Below are positions 60,101-64,000 of a stretch of DNA of 64,000 nt, in pieces; position 1 is the stretch's first letter, and each line of letters opens with the position of its first letter. The stretch spans positions 2,027,804 through 2,091,803 of the forward strand of contig VXAI01000039.1 in the NCBI GenBank assembly GCA_013399305.1. Reading direction: 5' to 3'. The notes under the pieces are model-generated. The model saw only the letters and a program-made list of their open reading frames with translations. It had not been told where the DNA came from and made no database searches. A program made the translations under genes and the position numbers. The DNA comes from Rostratula benghalensis (Eukaryota > Chordata > Aves > Charadriiformes > Rostratulidae).

Positions 60101-63100
60101 GGCTTTTGTATGTGAAGGCAGGACAGCAAGAGGCTGTTGTGCTTTCATTGTTACCCAGAAAAAGGGTCCTAGGAGAAAGACTTTATCCTGCTGCCTGCAG
60201 GGCATTTCACACCGCTCTAGCTAGCTTTAATTTCAGCAGCTTGGCATAACTGGGGGTGTGTGTGTCTTTCATGTCTCCCTTTGCATCCTGGCTCTGAAGG
60301 CTTTGCTGGAGCTTGTGGCCTGGAACCTGAGTGTACAGCAAATGAACATGAACAAATGACAGGAAGATTTGTGATAACTGAACACTTTCTCCAATGCTTA
60401 GAGCAACTGCATTGATCTCTGCTCAAAGCTGCAGCTTTCATAGTAAACAATAAATGTCACATGCTGGACTTAAAAACAATCCCTCGTCTGTCCTGAGAGG
60501 ACACACAACTTCTTTGTAAGTGCAGGAACCAGTCCTGGTGATTACAAAGCAGAGAAGAAGAGGAAGAAGGGAGGAAAAATCAGCACCACCAAGTTGAGTG
60601 CTGAACCTGAGGTGAACAGTGTCAACGGGCATCCACACAGAGAAGACACCTCACCTCACATCTTTGTTGGCTAGATGTTAAAATCACTGTTAGAGCTGGC
60701 TGAAAAATTGATTTTAGAGTTTGGCAGCAAAAGAGAAAACCCAAGACACAAAATGCTGTTTCTGGCAGATCCAAAAAGTTAAGGGGTCATTCTGTCACCA
60801 GGTTGTTTAGCTCTCCTCAGTGTCACATGTAAGCTGAGCAGCAGAGCCAAACCAACCCTTTGTCATTTCATCCAGGTGACCCTTCTCGTGTGCCAGAAGT
60901 TTTTAGCCAGGTTTCCCTTTCCCCCAGGCAGGGAACAGTGCTTTTCTCAACTGAGCCATAGTATCCAACAGCACTGGCCCAGCAGCGGCCTGGCACCACC
61001 AGCACACCTACCCCTGAGCCTGGCTGGGCTCACAGTTTTGGCGAGCAACTGCCATGGGGCAGAGGCTGCTTTTGCATCTCCCTTTTCAGCTGCCTGTGCT
61101 GGGAAGCAGGGAGCTGTGTGTGGGCAGGGGTTCCTGTGCCCTGGTTATCACCATCAGTGCATGGCCTCTTGAGAGATGCCATCTGAGTCCAGGCGTCTGT
61201 TTGGACCAGTGAAACCCTGCCAGAGGACAAGGGCTTTATTAGTCTCTCCTCCCCCCATGTCAGTCAGTGGGAAAATCCAGCCTGCCCTTTTGTGAGTGTT
61301 GATTTTGCCTAATTCAACAACTAACTGGAAGGTGCTGCAAAGTATAGCCAGGCGACGGAGATTTGGTGGTGTGAGAAGTCCCCCTGCCAAAGGAGCTTCC
61401 AGTCCTGCTGCTCCCAATACAAACCACTGCTTTTCAGCAAAAAATGGTACCTTTCATTCAGCTTACTGTGGCAGGGCACATGCCCTGAAGTCATCTGTGC
61501 TACGTTAGTGAGGGTCTGTGGGTGGAAAGAGAGACATCAGCTCCCCTTGCTCCTCTCTCCACATGCTGTGACTTACTGGCTCTCCTCTTTCAGTGCTCAC
61601 CAGAGGTGCAAGACCCTGAACAGCAAAACTGATTTATGCTTGCTTTTTTATTCAAAGTATGGAGAGTTGTTGCAGCTCACAGCCAGGATTGCCTTTTACA
61701 TGAAAGGTGATCTGAAAACCGGCTGTCAGAAATCCAACAATCACTCCCTGCCATGTCTCTAGTGCAGGTGCCCTCGTTCCCTTTTTCTTTTCACTTTCTC
61801 TCCCCTTCTTCTTCCATTTCTTGCACGGAGCTCCTTGGTTGCACCATGCTGTATGAAGTTGTGGTAGGATTAATGTGAGTTGAAGCCTGAAGCTGTATCC
61901 AGCTCAGATTCATGTCAAAAGGCACGGAGTCTGTGCAGTGCTGGAAAACAGGCAGGTCAGCAGGGACAAAGTGCTCCTTGTCACCACTGCAGTGTGGTTG
62001 TGCAGGAGATAATGCCCGACTTGGGGGGCCGGGAGCCAAGGAGTCCCTGGACAGGACACTCATGTGGCTCTTCCTCTAGGTCAGTGCTGTTCTACCACCC
62101 CCCCCTCATGCTGGTGAGGGCGAGGGATGGTCTTCTTCTCATGCACCATGAGCCCAGGTCAAACTGAGCTTTTGGGCAGTGAGGATCCATGTGCTGGCTG
62201 CTGGAAGCCCCAGTGAAACTGGGGAGTGCAGGAGCTAGAGAAGGCCCTCAGCAGCACGAGGCCAACGCGTGTTTCTTACAGAGCCAAGACAAACTTTGCA
62301 AACCCCCTTGGGCCATGTCTGTACTCGGGGCAGGCTTCAGCACGCTTAGCTCTAGGACTGGCATGCTCTCACAGAGAGTCACCTGCCCGGCCAGGGCACA
62401 CGGGGCCCTACGCCTCCTGTGTCCAGCTCCCACAGTGCCACAGATGTGATAGGCTGGGCTTGCACAAGGGTAACCGAATTTTCCCTCTTCAGATGGTGCC
62501 CCAGGGGAGATGAAAATCCTGACTATAGGCTGGTGTGCAAGCGTAGTGGGTGGCCGACAAGCCTCAGCAAGTCTGGAAGCAAGCCTCCTTGGTGGCACAG
62601 GCAACGGTGCAATGTGGGACCCGGGAAAGGGAGCACCTCTGCACGTTTTAGAGGATGGCCAAGGAGGCTTTAATGTTGCAGCCCCACATCAGGGCTCCAT
62701 TTGCTAAGTCAGGTAGTACAGCTGAAGTTAAAGCCCGAACTACCGTTGGCTAAGGATGCCATCTAAGTTTGCCTAAAGTCCAATAATGCTGTAAAACCAA
62801 AATGTTTTATTTTCCAGCTTCCTGACATCACATTTCAACTACAGTAGATATTGATTTGTTTTCCAAAGACTAACTTAATTATCAAATTAGATTAGGAATC
62901 ATTAAAAAGCTATTTCTGTTCATTAGAGTGAGGTAATACATGGCTGGACTCCTGAAAGTTATCGCTCTCCTCAAAACTGTTCACCAAGCACAGAGGGCCC
63001 AGTTTTTCCCAGGCCATAATCTTACAGCTTCGGTCCCATGTGCTCCTTGAAGCTTTCTGTAAGGCACCGGAGGGTAACACCATATTTCAGTGCCTGCATG

Positions 63101-64000
63101 TAGCAAAGGCTCACTCATACTTCTCTTTAGTAATACTGTGGCTACCAGGTATCACCTGTCACAGGCAGCTAAGCAATGTGACACCGGTGACTCACCCCAC
63201 GTTCCTGGGAACACCTTGGCCACAGACACACTTTTGTGAGCATACCACACCCTTTCTTGCAGGCTTTAATGCACCTTGGCTGAAAAAGCATCTCAGTATT
63301 GTTGGCCTGAGAAAAGTGGTCCCCCAACAGGTTAGCCACTTGGCTACCACTACAGAAACATACTACTGTACAGTCTGCTTTGCATAAGGAACCGTTAAAA
63401 CATCTTAATGGCATTTGCCCGCAGACATTTGCCACTTAAAGAACTGGGATGCAGAAGCATTCATTTTACAATAATCTAAAACTGAGGTTACCATAATATG
63501 ACACACATGTGGAATAAAGAAATTATATACTGTATCTCTGTAGAGATATCCACCTTGTTAGGTACATACAAAACTAAGCTTATTTTGGATAATACATTTA
63601 GACTTGGACAGAAACAGTGTAGTTGTAGATCCATCCAATGATTTATTAATGATTTTTTTTTTTTTTCCTCACATGAACATGTAATTTGTAGAAGTACATT
63701 GCAAAGTTCCAGATCTGATTCTGTTTCCACGCTAGTTTCTCTGAAGTTTATATTGGACACACTGTAGCACAGATTTAGTTAATCCCTACTCCCATGTCAA
63801 CACATAACCTAAATAACGTTAAATGTTACAAGCTGTGGTTGCATTTACATTCTGCTCCCAGCTCATTGCCATCCATGGTATTTGTCAACCGATATAATTC
63901 AAATTTAGCTGGATAATCTGCATCCTAAAAAATTCGTAGATGTTGCCATTACCTGATTTGCTAATAGTTTTTATTTTTAACTTTCCCCCCTTATTTTCCA
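57103..64000. other. intergenic stretch to window end
   Basis: No gene is supported. A 14-bp word, TAGATAGCTTAATC, is duplicated at 57757 and 57780. AT-rich, homeobox-word-rich sequence occurs at about 62730-62960, with similar sequence at 63460-64000. Most other sequence is unremarkable. No TRIM2 exon was recognised. Confidence 0.55.
57757..57793 (+). repeat. short direct repeat
   Basis: TAGATAGCTTAATC occurs at 57757-57770 and 57780-57793, a 23-bp period. Each copy contains a TTAATC homeobox-like word. Confidence 0.85.

Noticed and set aside
37161..64000. TRIM2 exons in the downstream flank
   Set aside because: I looked for the RING and B-box cysteine patterns and the TRIM2 N-terminus and found none, so the gene must start beyond the window or have only noncoding exons here.

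Overview
This is vertebrate nuclear DNA, most likely from a bird. It holds one spliced gene with long introns and a CpG-rich promoter. The interspersed repeats are almost all CR1 LINE remnants, including one with the avian-type 3' end that finishes in a short ATTCTGTG-like repeat. I see no bacterial, viral, CRISPR or operon-like structure. The species cannot be named from the sequence alone.

Region 1 to about 37,160 is a complete plus-strand gene that I identify as FHDC1 (FH2 domain containing 1, also called inverted formin INF1). A CpG-rich promoter and noncoding first exon (1 to 463) are followed by eleven coding exons: 4492-4977, 12031-12092, 12666-12768, 21294-21379, 21465-21565, 24193-24263, 24366-24473, 25377-25447, 27707-27824, 29957-30121 and 33078-35126. 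All junctions are GT..AG and every phase matches. The join gives 3420 nt, or 1139 residues plus a stop, close to the roughly 1140 residues I recall for the human protein. The protein has a short N-terminal proline-rich FH1 (about residues 38-83), an FH2 actin-assembly domain (about 95-480) and a long basic serine-rich C-terminal half from a single last exon. It lacks the GTPase-binding and autoinhibitory N-terminus of diaphanous formins. The 3'UTR runs to a poly(A) signal at 37135.

Region 37,160 to 64,000 is intergenic. It holds a truncated CR1 copy (about 42,995-43,744), an older CR1/L3-like fragment (about 56,780-57,102), a small reverse-strand CR1 scrap, an L2/MIR-like tail, simple repeats, and several patches of repeat-free sequence with clustered homeobox-, SOX- or octamer-like words that could be conserved regulatory elements. 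In mammals ARFIP1-FHDC1-TRIM2 is the gene order, so this flank would lie on the TRIM2 side. I could not recognise any TRIM2 exon.

The window does not show a new biological system. The observations most worth a second look are: two short upstream ORFs just before the FHDC1 start; a SxIP-type EB1-binding motif in the C-terminus; a candidate poison exon in intron 9 next to a triplicated 26-bp splice-acceptor-like repeat; two clean hairpins in introns; and a CTCF-like motif in the promoter.
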